Made by a program: the position numbers and the translations under genes
DNA from: Isoetes taiwanensis
Taxonomy: Eukaryota; Streptophyta; Lycopodiopsida; Isoetales; Isoetaceae
Length of the DNA: 64,000 nucleotides
NCBI GenBank assembly: GCA_021234155.1
Contig: JAJEKV010000028.1
Coordinates: 3,246,567 to 3,310,566, forward strand
Direction: 5' to 3'
Part shown: positions 23,814 to 35,311 of the stretch, in pieces
How the letters are laid out: each line of letters begins with the position of its first letter
Position numbering within the stretch: position 1 is the first letter of the stretch
The notes under the pieces: model-generated
The model's input: the letters and a program-made list of their open reading frames with translations, nothing else
Told to the model about the DNA's origin: nothing
Databases searched by the model: none

Positions 23814-24855
23814 CAGACTTGGAATCTGGACTAAAATATGTAGCTCTAATCAGTGTTCCTTTTGGGTGGTACATGTTGATAATGATGAAAAACTAATGAT
23901 TAAAGTTCTAAGACCTGTAAAACGGTTGATCTTAAATTTTTCGTTACTGTTTAAAGCATAAAAATGAAACATGATGTGTGATTTTAAAACAGGTGTACCT
24001 CTTGAAAGTGGTAGAGTCATAACTTACTGATCTGTGTAACAGTTAATGAAATATAGATATCTGTGTAACAGTTAATGAAATATAGATATCATTTATTTTC
24101 TGAGAAAGAAGTAATTAAGCAGATATCTCTAGCAGTAGTCTAAGCAGATAATAAAATGAAGGTAAAGGCATATACATGCAGAAGCAAGGGCAACGTACCA
24201 TGCAAGGAAAAAAAATGGATGCATGTAAAGTCACCACAGAGATACAAATGGCAAAGTAAATAAAACATGTGTAATAATCAAAAGGGGCTTCATGGACTCG
24301 ACATGCAAGGTTTGGGATTCTGCATGCATGCAAATAAAAGGTACGCATGCAGACCTGGATGTGGACTAAAATAGTTTGCTCTAAGCATTGTCCCTGTTGT
24401 AAGGTTCAGGTTGATATTTATGAAAAACTAATGGTTAAAGTTCTAAAGATAATCTTAGATTTTTCGTTGCTATATAAAGCATAATAATGAAATATGATGG
24501 GTAATATTAAAACAGGTCTACCTCTTGAAAAAGGTAGAATCATAACTTACTGATCTGTGTAACTGCTAATAATGTAAAGATATCATTTATATCCTGTGAA
24601 AGAAGTAATTAAGCAGATATCTCTAGCAGTAATCTAAGCAGATAATACAATTAAGGTAAAGGCATATACATGCAGAGGCATGCAGGAAATTAAGGTCAAC
24701 ATACCATGCAAATGGAGGAATAAAAATGGATGCATGTAAAGTTACCACAGAGGTACAAGTGGCAAAGTAAATAAAACATATGTAATGGTCAAAAGGGATT
24801 CGTGGGCTTGACATGCAAGGTATATGGTGGTGCATGCATGCAAATAAAAGGTACG
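23814..24855. repeat. Tandem duplication of about 520 bases
   Basis: The segment starting near 23814 (GCAGACTTGGAATCTGGACT) is repeated from near 24348 (GCAGACCTGGATGTGGACT). Shared blocks include GAAAAACTAATG, TTTTTCGTT, ACTTACTGATCTGTGTAAC and GCATATACATGCAGA. The first copy also has a small 38-base internal duplication at 24025-24095. No coding frame survives. Confidence 0.85.
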
Positions 24856-25375
24856 TAGCATTATTTATAAGGGATTTAAACTTTAGTATATGACACCATT
24901 GATCCAGGAATTTTAAGTGTAAGCTGACTATGACCTTGTTTGGAAAACAAACGTGCAATAAGACTTGTAGCTACTTTGTGGCATAAAAAACTTTTGTACT
25001 TTAGATCCATTGAATTATAGTCCTGATTTATTTGGTATATAAGACTATTGTCTTGTAAAATGGTCATTTGAACTTGTATCTACATTATTATAGCAAAAAT
25101 TAAGGGCTAGAGGCTAAAGGATAATGAGTACCGGGTTCATACGTAATGACGTATCCGGATTGATAATACAGTTGCTGGAATTGACCAGGACTGATGTTTG
25201 ACCTAGGAATCTAGGTTTGACCAGGTTTTTTTTTTTTTTTTTTTGAATTGGAGCTTTGCATGTGTTGGTTGCATGCAGATCAAGTAATGAAACACGCTAT
25301 TAAGAGAACATATTATATTAATTTCAAAATGGGATATACAAAAAGGTACAGCATATATTACAAAAATGGGGAACT

Positions 25376-26619
25376 CTAGGGCCTCTCCCCACGTATCCTA
25401 CGTGCCAAGGCCAAATCCTTGGGCATAATGGTCACACGCTTGGCATGTATGGCGCAAAGGTTTGCGTCGCCAAGAAGCGCGACCAGATAATCCTCAGCAG
25501 CTTCTTGTAGGGCCAAGATGGCATGAGTCTGGAATCTAAGGTCGGTCTTGAATTCTTGTGCGATCTCCCAGAACAAACCAAAGCGGCAACTTCCTCGATG
25601 ATGAAAGCTCCGGTCTTCTGATACTTGCGGATTTCCTGCAAGGCCACTGTCCCGGGCTTAAACCGGTGGGGTTTCCTCGGACAAGGAGGGGGAATAAGAG
25701 GAAGTGACTTCCCCCCAGGCGGGATGTCGAGCCCAGCTTGACTAAGGTATCTCTTCGTGTCCCCTTTCTTCTTTGCAACCCCACCAACGGAGTGGGTCTT
25801 GTATTGTGGCCCCAAGCGAGTCGGGCTGATGGTCTTCCTTTTCCGCCGGATAAAGCGGTTAGCGGGCTCCTCAACCCGAGTATTAGCCTCCGCTACAAGT
25901 TTTGCTGCCTCTTCTGTAGATCTGGCGACTTCCTCAGCAGATTTGGCGACTTCCTCAGCAGCCTTCCGGGCCTGCTCCTCGGCTAGCCGAGCTACTGCTT
26001 GCTCGGCGTCTTTGCTCCCCTTAATAAAGCGTATGGCGTTTTCATGGATCTCGGCAAGATGTCGGTCCAATCGGGTCGCCATATCAAAACCACCTCCATC
26101 AATTCCTCACTGCGGAGCGAGGGAAACATTTTCCCAGATAAAGAACTGGGTGTCCTCGTCGTAATAGTACGGGGTATAACAAAATTGAAGCCCCGGCTTA
26201 TGGCTCTCCCCCTTCCCAAATACTGATAGTCCTGACCCCTTGTAGCCGGGTCCCCGCATGCTATCTGCCGGATATCTTCCTCATGGGCCATGGCCATTAT
26301 CCGGGCGGCTTCCTGCTGAGCCTCGGCCTCTGCAGCATCTTGGGCCATATCCGCAGGGTAGTACTTGACTAAGGTTAAGGTTTGGTCCTCCTGCTCCACC
26401 AGGGTATAAGTCATCCCTTCAGCGTTGAGCTTAAACAAGAACCGTTCTGTCATGTGAAAAACTGGGTATGGTATCCGGTCTCCCTCAATGAACCGTAACA
26501 CAAGTTGATCCAATCTTCTCTGGCCCTTCTTCGGTATCACCGATGTAGTCTCCAAGCAGGGAGAATAGCTGGAAGACGTCACAACTAGAGAAGCTCTTAG
26601 TGCCCTTGGTTCTCGCCAT
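25376..26619 (-). pseudogene. Histone H3-like fusion protein of the LTR element
   Basis: The ATG at 26619 opens M-A-R-T-K-G-T-K-S, almost the histone H3 start (M-A-R-T-K-Q-T-A-R-K-S). A linker of about 190 residues follows (FIEGDRIPYPVF, FCYTPYYYDEDTQFFIWENV), then a helical Ala/Glu heptad-like stretch (ARLAEEQARKAAEEVAKSAE, about 25900-26000) and a basic patch (RFIRRKRK). The C-terminus is a whole H3 fold from about 25675: [56 protein letters not shown] and [20 protein letters not shown], then RGERP and stop. Loop 1 has no CENH3-type insertion; the Asp in AAEDYLV is CENH3-like. Total about 415 residues against 135 for H3. Breaks in this copy: a frameshift near 26500-26560, one near 26215, a TGA at 26107, and two shifts at about 25570-25600. 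It is the first ORF after the 5' LTR and primer site. Confidence 0.88.
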
Positions 26620-27265
26620 CTCTCTGCAATGTAGCAGTGCAGGCGCCCGGAGATTGTAAGCAAGGCAGCTATGGCGGAACAAAGGAGGGTTGGCGGAAGA
26701 GGTACGGTACAGACAGTTGCGGCGGCTATGGCGATCGGCGGACAGCTTAGGAAGTGAAACCCTAAAAAAAACAAATGCAGGAAAGCTCCAGAAGAACGTC
26801 CGCGTCCGAAATCCCGCATCTTTAAATAAAAAATTTAAAAAAAAAAAAGGTCAACGCCCGGTACCGGCGGACTTGGGTATTTTGACGTTTTAAATCACAA
26901 AAGAAACTCGTTTTTACCCAAGTGCGCCGATTTTGGGTTTGTAGCCATATATTTACCATTTCTAGCCAACTAAAGGGTGTCCTAAGCTAATTCGAGGGTT
27001 CCCGACGCAATGGAACAAAAATTTCGAGCTTCCTAGAGAGAGTTATGGCATTTTGAAATAAGGGACCCTGCCCTGTCCAAACTGCACATACTTTCTACCT
27101 TTATACCACTAAATCTCCTTCACAGGACCTACTAACAACATTCTTGGCCTCAAACAACTAACTACAAGGCTCTAAAGGAGTCTTTCTATGTTAAAGTCCC
27201 CAACTACTTAACGTTCTATCGGGTTAGAGCATGGCCAGTGCAATGATCTGGTCCACCAAAATCAT
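26620..27265 (-). other. Leader between primer site and H3-like ORF
   Basis: About 650 bases of untranslated leader with no long frame on the coding strand. It is AT-rich near the ORF and ordinary elsewhere. It would contain the packaging signal if the element follows the usual plan, but no motif can be named. Confidence 0.5.
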
Positions 27266-27277
27266 GCTCTGATACCA
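27266..27277 (-). other. Primer-binding site, initiator Met tRNA type
   Basis: On the minus strand TGGTATCAGAGC stands one base after the LTR end (TCACA then G). This is the classic plant LTR-element primer site, complementary to the 3' end of initiator methionine tRNA. It confirms minus-strand orientation and that 28841-27279 is the 5' LTR. Confidence 0.9.
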
Positions 27278-27278
27278 C

Positions 27279-28841
27279 TGTGACGCTCCCAGAATCCATA
27301 CGATGCTCCCATCGTATAGATACGGGACTTCCCCTCCCATGGCAACCAAATCACCATGGCAAGGCCCTCCGCCGTACTCGAACTACCTGGGATGGCCAAG
27401 TATCTGGGCGAGGATCACGGAGGTGTCATTCGCCCCACGTCTATGGGGAATCCTATACAGCGGAAGCATACACATATATGTTAGCATACAATCATAATGC
27501 AGAATAATATACCACCACGAAGGGTGGCCCATCCTCATCATCATGGAAACCATAATCCATTCATAACAACATGAAATAACATAATAACAAGGCACTACCC
27601 CGGGCTCAGACTCCAAGGGATCAACTGACGGCCAGGGTCTCAAGATATCAACAGACGGAGGTATAACATGGCGTTGGCTGGCATAAGACAATGGCTACGG
27701 TTGTCCACTCCATCCGCCCCTCCTATGCACACTTTGCAGATAGGCTGAATCATGCTATGACGTGCTTGTAGCCCTCCGGAGACGCAATCCCAAGGAATCA
27801 CCCTTCGGGACTACTCCGGGTTACATCTCCCCAGTCCGATGAGGCAGGTCAGAGAGGTGTCTCCTCCCTGAGCATGACGGATCCTTGGGTGTGCTAGAGA
27901 ACACGTGCTGCATCAGCGACCCCCGCATCCGTACCCGACTTACTCCCCTAAATCTAAAGGTCAGCTCACCAACCCGTTCGAGCCCAGGATGGCCATCTAC
28001 AACTCACGCCCTCTGGCCGAGAGAATGTCAAACCCATACCCGGCCCACACACAGTGACCGGCTATAAGTCTAGCACACTATAGGAGTCCCGTAGCCGCGC
28101 TAGGCAGGACCCCACCCCCTGATTCACCCTCATGCTCGTTCTGGTGCTGAACCACATCATAGCATCCACAGCCAGGTAGGCTCTTGTGCACAAGCCGCAT
28201 ATACAGGGTTTTAGGGGTTCTATCTAGAAACATCCCTACTTCTAGATGGCCTTTTAGGTCTCTACCCACCCTTTTACCCATACAACATAGTAGGAACTGA
28301 AAGGAAGCTATTCTTATACATCCATCCATCCATCCATAACTTTGAATAGAACATAAAATAGAGATTAACCATACATCGATCCGTACAAGGGTTAATCCTA
28401 TGACTATCTAGGAATCCAAGCTATCTACGTACTAACCAGTGTCCTGGCTAGAGCCATGGTCACGATAAAAGTCCATTTCTTGGAACTGGTAGGTGATGGT
28501 TGGTAAATCAAGCTTGGGCTGCTGGCTGCTGCTCCTCCTTAGTCCCAAATTCGAATTTGGGAGAGAAAATGGGGTAGGACCCCATTTCCTAGGCCCAAAA
28601 TGGAAGTCCTCCTGGCCAATCGATTTGGGCCAGGTGGCGCCCCCTTATTGGTGCTTATTAACTAATTTAACTTAATTAGGTTAATTGACCCATATTACTT
28701 TATACTTATCCATAATGGATTTATTGGCATATCTAAATAAAACCATTATGGCCGACCCTCACTTGGACCCTTAGGCCCAATATGTGTTGGTGACGTGTTC
28801 TAGGTGTATACGTATACCGTATAAATACCTAGAACGTCACA
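27279..28841 (-). repeat. 5' LTR of the gypsy element, complete, 1563 bases
   Basis: The ends are a short inverted repeat, TGTGACG...CGTCACA. It is followed by the primer site on the inner side, and its outer 815 bases match the truncated 3' LTR at 12936-13745. The minus strand near the start has TATTTATACGG, a plausible TATA region at about 28817-28827. It also contains the segment shared with the old fragment at 2285-2600. Confidence 0.88.
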
Positions 28842-29249
28842 TTTTCAACTTGTTTACTCTAATTTATTTAATTGTTTGTTGGGTTGTGTCACTACTTATG
28901 CACTGCTATAAAAAACCAGCAAGTCTTAGACTGATATGCTCTTGTAGAACAAGCTTTCTACTACTATTAGAGATTATTAGTAAGTGGATGTAATGCTAAT
29001 GTAATGCTAAATGCTGAACATACTTTTTGGGGGCTATTATTATAAGTACAAATAAAGATTAACTGTTTTTTGACATGAACTCTCAAGGCAAGTCAAATAA
29101 TATAAGAACTCTTACTAGAATTCCATATATTTCTGAAAAATTCGAAGATTTTTAAAGATTTTAAAGATTTTTAAGGTTTTTAAAGATTTTTTAGATTTTT
29201 AACGTTTTTTTAAAATAAAAAACGTCTAGAAAGTTTTTTTCGAAATTTT
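28842..29249. other. AT-rich spacer with repeated AAGATTTTTAA
   Basis: No gene. From 29145 to 29265 the sequence is made of short T/A phrases such as AAAGATTTTTAAAG and its reverse, giving several weak self-complementary stretches. Confidence 0.55.
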
Positions 29250-29745
29250 TTAAAAAACCTCAAAAAATCTTAAAAAACATACGAAATCTGTATGGATTTT
29301 GATGTACGTGACAACCTTGATTTGCACAGATAAAAAATCTCTCTTCGCCACATTAAAGAGATTACTACAACTAGTAAACTTTATATTATGTAGAACCTTA
29401 TGTGAAAGCCAGCAAGAACGAGTATACAATGGAAACGACTGATCTATTGATGCAAGAGCACCACCACCATCTGTACGTAAGCATTTGATGGTTTTTCCAG
29501 TTTGATTTTCAACTAACGCTTTAAATATCTTGAAAGCTTCCAAGGCATAACTTGCACTTTAGAAAATAGATGATCACATGTCCACTGTGATCGTCAATGG
29601 AAGAAATGTAATATTTGCTGCAAGTGTGACCAAGAACCTCCATAGGGCCACATAAGTCCGAATGGACAAGCTCTAAGATTTCATCTGCTCGATGCCCAAC
29701 ATCAGCGACAGTGCGACGTGCATGCTTTTCAAACATACAAGCATG
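29250..29745 (-). pseudogene. Copia-type integrase fragment, minus strand
   Basis: The frame from 29736 reads CMFEKHARRTVADVGHRADE, then LELVHSDLCGPM and YYISSIDDHSGHVIIYFLK, the start of the Copia integrase core with its first catalytic Asp in H-S-D-L. A shifted frame down to about 29440 gives FKALVENQTGKTIKCLRTDG, which covers the second catalytic Asp (R-T-D-G). The rest of pol is missing. It meets the plus-strand Copia piece head to head at about 29740. Confidence 0.85.
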
Positions 29746-31110
29746 ACAAATACCATGAGAATGGAATTGCCTCTAGTCTTGAGGTTGAAGGAATTGGCAC
29801 ACTGACCATTCAATTATTGACTAGTCCAAAAACATTGTCAAGGGTTCTTCTTGTTCTTGAGCTCCACATAAAGTTATTGTCCTTGTTAAGACTGTGTGAT
29901 ATAGAATCATCTCTATATCAGGCCAAAGGAAACATTGTTGTTCACTCAGTCTCAAACACTCGCAGCAAAGCAAAAGCAGAGTGCACATGGTTTCTCTATA
30001 CATTGATGGAGATGCCACCGAAGTCCTCTGCCGAAGCATTTGTTGCTCCAAGGGGATGATCAATTAGAGCTTTGGCATCGGCGTCTTGGTCACATTTTTG
30101 CAGATCATCTTCAGCTGATCAAGCAGCATGCATTGTTGACAGAAATTGACATTAGCTCAGTCCAGCAGCTCCCTTTCTGCGAGTTGTATCATGGCCAAGC
30201 ATCATCAAGCCAATCGGTCCAATACACAGGGCCCATGTGCTTCTCGTTTTTTGAAACTAGTTCATATGGATATAAGTTGGATTGTTCCAGTGCCCACTAA
30301 ACATGTGGCATGGTATTTCCTTGTTATTATGGACGATTTCTTAAGGCAAATATTTGTTTCACTCTTGACCCTCAAATCCTAGGTCCTAGAGAGGTTTAGA
30401 GTCTGAAAGCTTGCTGCATAAAATGAAACAGGTTACAAGCTTCAAACATTACGTGCAAAAAATGCCAAGGAGTACCTTTCTCAAAATTTCCAGCAGTTCT
30501 TGGAAGATAATAGAGTTACTTGGCTGCACCTTACATGCATTATCAGAATGGGGTGGCAAAAAGAAAGATTCGGGCTCTTAGAGAATCAGCCTTGAGCATG
30601 CTCAAATTTGCAGGACCAGCTGACTGGTTTTGGGGTGATGCCATAGAAATCGCAGCCTATATATTGTCAATCGAGTACCTACCTTAGCTGTTCTTTGCAA
30701 GACACCTAAAGAAGCATGGAGTGGACGGAAGCCAAGCATCAAGCACCTGTGCATATTTAGATGCCATGCATATCCACTCGTACCAGATGACCAAAGGCAC
30801 AAACTTGGAGACCATGCCCGTCGATGCATCCTTGTTGGATATTCTTTAGAAACAAAAGGGTCTATTTGACATTATCATCAGGCGATATTTTATTAGTGCT
30901 AGTGTTCAATTCGATGAAACTAGCATGCAAATTCGTGGAATTCTAAGACAACAAGCTGATGATGGCTTGTTTCAACCTCTAGGAAACTCTCAGCTATGGC
31001 TTGATCTCACCTCTGACTATGTTCTTGACAGCTCTGATCCGAACTTGTCACAACCTGAATCACACTACAGATCATCAAGATTCTCATGCATCAACCGCAG
31101 TTGAATGAAT
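29737..31110 (+). pseudogene. Copia-type polyprotein fragment, plus strand
   Basis: In order: end of the aspartic protease region (LEVEGIGTLTIQLLTSPKTL, VLLVLELHIKLLSL), the GAG-pre-integrase block (LELWHRRLGHIFADHLQL), integrase core (LVHMDI, HVAWYFLVIMDDFLR), then NGVAKRK/ALRESALSMLKFAGPADWFW and HARRCILVGY. All blocks lie in shifting frames with many stops. It continues to about 31110 with a FDETSMQIRG-like stretch after integrase. RT is not present. It belongs to a different Copia lineage or copy than the minus-strand piece. Confidence 0.85.
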
Positions 31111-34068
31111 CGGACAGTCCGGTTTCTGATGTACCAGCACAGAGTAATGATGGAGACATAGCAAGGAGTAATGATGGAGACCCTGAGCTACCAGCAATCA
31201 TAGAGATTCAGTGGCATCAGCAAGGCGCAATGCTTAAGATTCTAATACATATGAATTCCATTCCTGCACATCTGCTCGATGACATTGGTCCACTCAACGA
31301 TGGTTGACTTGGATGAAAAACCGAATAGGAGAAAATTTAGCAGATATTCTTGCTCTTGAAGACCAGCTCGAAGTTGAATGGTGGCAGGTTGATACTGAGG
31401 AAGTTCAAATTGCCTTTGTGCAGATACCCTTCTTGAGCCAATTCTTGTTCAAGTTGCTCTCTCGGGTCCCTTGGTCTCCTTTGGTAGCAAGCAATGCAAG
31501 AAGAAATGGCAAATAACGTGGAGCTATCATTGTGAAGAACAGCTATGGAGATATAAATATCTCCTAGAATAGGCGCCAGGCTTAGTTTTGGGTAGGATCT
31601 TTGGTCATGCTAGCAAAGCATGGTAGCACCTATTTTCTTGTTTTGTCTCATGTCTGAGGCTCCTAGCACTTCTATTCAACCTGGAAAAAGAGATCTTGTT
31701 TCAAGTTTTAGGGTTGTTGTGCTTATGATAGATGATGAATTGGAAAATGAGTTGGTAGATTCTGAAGAGATTCAAAAGCAGCTCTCAGTTGATAGAATCT
31801 AGTGAGCAAGTCTTGTAGATGAACATATAATTCTGTTGTTCTTTCCACAGAAAGCACAGAGGGAGGAGTTTAGACAAAAAAAAAAAAAAATGGTCATAAT
31901 ATGGTGGAAAAGCTCAGGCCCTTGGGCTCTTTCAAAGTCATAGACCTGTGTCAAAGGATAATAAATATCATGAAGATCCCAGACCTGATCATGAGCTGTC
32001 TCTAGCTCTGCAGAGCATCAATGATCAAAATTATGCAGAGGTATTTGTTACGACTACATTCTAAAAGTTTGAATGTTATGATAAAGTCCAGACTTATATA
32101 CAACCATGGCATTAATTAGCTGTTCAATTGTCATGCCAATCATGGTGCACCATCAAATATAGAATTAGCTACTCTATTACTGGTTATCGATGATTGGAAG
32201 AGATTAAGGGATAAGATGATGCTAATCTTAGTCTGGTGTATTATAGAAGCTAGAGTCAATAATGGACTAGTGGACGAGATTCGAGAATAGATCCTTGGGG
32301 TTTTAAAAAGGCATGGCATCATGGGTAGCTTACTGAAGATTGGCTCTGGAAGATTGCATCTTAGTTCAGGGGAGGAACTAGCGGCGGAGTCTTGGGGACT
32401 TCTAGCGGGATATTTTTGTGATCAAAAGTGCTTGTGATCAAGAGTGCCAGTTTCATGGTTGGGCGGTTGAATTTCTCCCTATATCTTATTGTACCCACTC
32501 TCTCTTTTAATAAAGAATTCCACTATCTTGTGTGAGCAATCATTCTTTTTTCTTAGTAGCTTTTTAGTCCAATCCATAAAAGTGGTGAACCCAACGTGAA
32601 TCCATCTTGACGGTGAGCGGATATGAAGAAGAAGGCAAAAAGTCTGAAGCGTGATGTTGTCGAGAAGATTGTGGAAGAACATTTTTATGCAGTTCTGATT
32701 GAGGAAGATAATTCTGTTAAGGGAGAAGATGTTCTTCCTATGGAGGATAATTTGGACGGTGATGAGTTATGAAGCCTTTTAATCCTGCTAGAACTATGAT
32801 GAGAAAAGCTAAGAAGAAAACGCCTCGATCTGACTCGTTTGCTTGTGAAGCAAAATGAGTTATTACGAAAGCTTTTGTTGCAAATGTTGGACCAAAACAA
32901 TGATGAGAGCACTATGAGGGAAAAAGGGCCTAAGGATCCAAAGGTGGAGTTGGATTACTTATGGTGCATCCTTACTCCGATGGATCGCTAAGATGGAGAG
33001 TTTGCCTAAGGATCCAAAGGTGGAGTTGATTACTTCTATGGGAAGCGCGATGGTGCCTATTTACTCTGATGGATCGCTAAGATGGAGAGTTTCTTCTCCG
33101 AGCATGAATAATCTCACCAGAGGAAACTGTATTGGGTGCGGGCTCAATTAAAAGGAGACCCTATATTATTGCACACGGGACCGTTGTTCCCAGCGGAATG
33201 GCGGAGAGAGACCCATGAATGGGGTCCTCTCTGGATAACATCAAATGCCATCAAATGTTTTAGAAGGCATTCCACTCTGGAGTAGTGTTTCATAACCTCA
33301 TGCTTATTGCTCCTTGAAGGTTATGCTTTCGAAATGCGACACCACCAGTAGGAGGTAATCTTAAGACATGGCAAGATTGTAGCAAAAAAATTCTAAAAAA
33401 TGGTAGCATCGCGACATCTTTATACGTGTTAATAAAATATTCTCATTGTTGTCCGATTGCTAGTCACACTCGTTGCATCTCTATACTTGTTGCATCTTGA
33501 CCTTTGGATCATCTCGACCTTTGATCCAAAAGATTTACCAGAGAATATACCATATCCTCAAACCTTAGCCGTACACCCAAAAACAAGATGGGGTCAAACC
33601 GGCTTTTCCACGTCACCCTATGATTTAAAAACTATAAGATGAAGTCAACAATGCAGTCAATCAAAGAAACTAACACTTGGCCGAAAATAAGACAAGTGCC
33701 AAAACAGATTTTTTGCATCTAAGAAGGGGGATTAGAACCCCACGGAGTTCAATCGGTATCAGATTTGAATAACAATCGGTACCTGCTTAAGAACAGCAAG
33801 GGGAAACAAAAACGGAACACAAAATACTTTTAGGCGGATTTGCTGGATACTATTCGTCAAGGTAAGTTAGACTTCATTCTTGTTTGGTATCCAATGAGAG
33901 CTCGCCATGTGGCGACCATACTAATCAGGAATGACAAATGGGTACATCATTCTTGACGAACCTGAAACAGCCGGTCTGCTTACCATCTGCTTGAGATGTC
34001 GAAGGTTAACTGCATGAAAACCCTGCTTGAGATGCCTAAGCTCACCGAAAATGCTTACCTTGACGTCG
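31111..34068. other. Degenerate repeat-derived sequence
   Basis: There are no convincing genes. At 32500-32620 an AATAAAGAATTCC signal, TTGTGTGAGCAATCATTC and then TGGTGAACCCAACGTGAATC look like the end of an LTR followed by a leader. A lysine-rich frame begins just after (about 32624, KKKAKSLKRDVVEKIVEEH), which may be a decayed gag. At 32928-33090 a block with GGATCCAAAGGTGGAGTTG and GATCGCTAAGATGGAGAGTTT is duplicated in tandem. Confidence 0.4.
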
Positions 34069-34285
34069 TGGAGCAGCAACAATTCGCAGATTCTTGCTCT
34101 GGAATGGGAGCTGGCCACCGGCAGCAGCCAGGTGGAGCAGCAACAATTCGCAGATTCCTGCTCTGGAATGGGAGCTGGCCACCGGCAGCAGCCAGTTGCC
34201 AGCTCCCACTCCAGAGCAGGAATATTCTTTGGTGGCCAGGTCCCACTCCAGAGCAGGAATCTGTCAGTTGTTGTTGCTCCACATA
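34069..34285. repeat. Small fold-back: two direct units plus inverted copies
   Basis: A 63-base unit (GTGGAGCAGCAACAATTCGC...GCAGCAGCCAG) is repeated directly at 34069-34131 and 34132-34194. It is followed at once by inverted copies of its middle (CCCACTCCAGAGCAGGAAT, twice) and of its start (GTTGTTGTTGCTCCAC). The transcript of either strand would fold into a branched hairpin. Confidence 0.85.
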
Positions 34286-35311
34286 ACAACAAAATGCGAT
34301 AGAAAGTGAAATTGGTATTGAATTGGAACTCTGCTCGGAAATGCAGTGCAAATAAATAATACAATACATGAATCGATAGCATCAGCAAAACTCCAAGCTC
34401 TTGAGGGGTGCCTAAGCCTGCCATGCCTTAAACTTAGCACCTTTTAGAAACCTTCCCATGCCAATCGTGCTTGCAAAACTGGAAGACCACAACCTGTTGC
34501 AATGAAGAAGATGAATAATAAAATAAGCAATAAAAGGTCCCAACTGAAATCTCCATTAAAGTTCCTTCTGCTACAGCACAAATTGAAATTACATACACAC
34601 GACATGAAGCAATCATCTGCCTGCAACCGCAAGCTTTAAAAATGTTCCTCATCCTAACATGTAACCGAATGCAAGAAAGACAACAGAAATACAGTGGCAC
34701 ATACTGTTGGACGACCTAAAAACCCCATGCATCTTATGCTGGGTTCACATGGATTAAGTGCCAAGGGCTGGCTTAAAAGCTGCTGAACTTGGGCTGAGGC
34801 AAAAAAAATCAGCCCCATTTTGGCAAATCAGCCCATGCAAGATCTAACTTGCATAGCTGACGCAACGCTGAATTTTTTTATCAGTGCTGACTCTGCTAGA
34901 ACTCAGCACAGGGCCCTCTCTTTTCCATGTGAACCACCCATTAGTTCTCGAGTCCTGGAATGATATGCCGGAATCAGCCATACTCGCCTGCTTCGCCCTC
35001 CAAATCTGGCATATTGCTTTGCCCTACAAATTCGGCATGCCCATGAGCGCCACTGCCACGCGTGATTCCTTCCATAAAGAAAAACCCCAACCAAGAGCTA
35101 CCACAAAGCAAAAAAAAAAAAAAAAAAAGCAATGATGGGAAAAAAAAAAAAAAAAAAAAAAAAAAACCATCATCGAAAACTCAAACCACAAATCTTTATA
35201 TCAGCATTGTAATGACGATTTTAGCATATTATCGTGCAAAACCATCCACAATCGTATGTAATATTTAATATTTGTTCTTTTCTACAATCGCTAAGATAAT
35301 GTAAGGCATCA
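34286..35311. other. Intergenic sequence with two poly-A tracts
   Basis: No gene is seen. Poly-A tracts at about 35110-35128 and 35140-35166 are separated by GCAATGATGGG. They may mark the tails of old insertions. Confidence 0.55.

Larger units (their letters stand above)
12936..28841 (-). mobile_element. Ty3/gypsy-type LTR element carrying a histone H3-like ORF, pol-deleted
   Basis: Both ends carry the same LTR in the same orientation, with high identity by eye. The minus-strand 5' LTR is complete (28841 to 27279) and is followed by a primer-binding site. The 3' LTR is next to a polypurine tract and cut at 12936. Coding pieces on the minus strand in order are: H3-like ORF, unknown ORF, acidic ORF, Gag, and zinc knuckle joined to integrase C-terminus. 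Protease, reverse transcriptase, RNase H and the integrase core are absent, so it would need a helper. A LINE copy (about 17430-20869) sits inside. The block 22080-25250 may be a second insertion, since it is framed by poly-T tracts and holds a plus-strand exon-like ORF. Two truncated elements side by side is the alternative reading, but the correctly placed primer site and polypurine tract favour one element. Confidence 0.75.

Noticed and set aside
25376-25675. H3 core as a true CENH3 gene
   Set aside because: Apart from the Asp in AAEDYLV, it has the H3-type loop 1 (FKTDLRFQ) with no insertion and the H3 ending RRIRGE. It is closer to canonical H3 than to CENH3 by eye.
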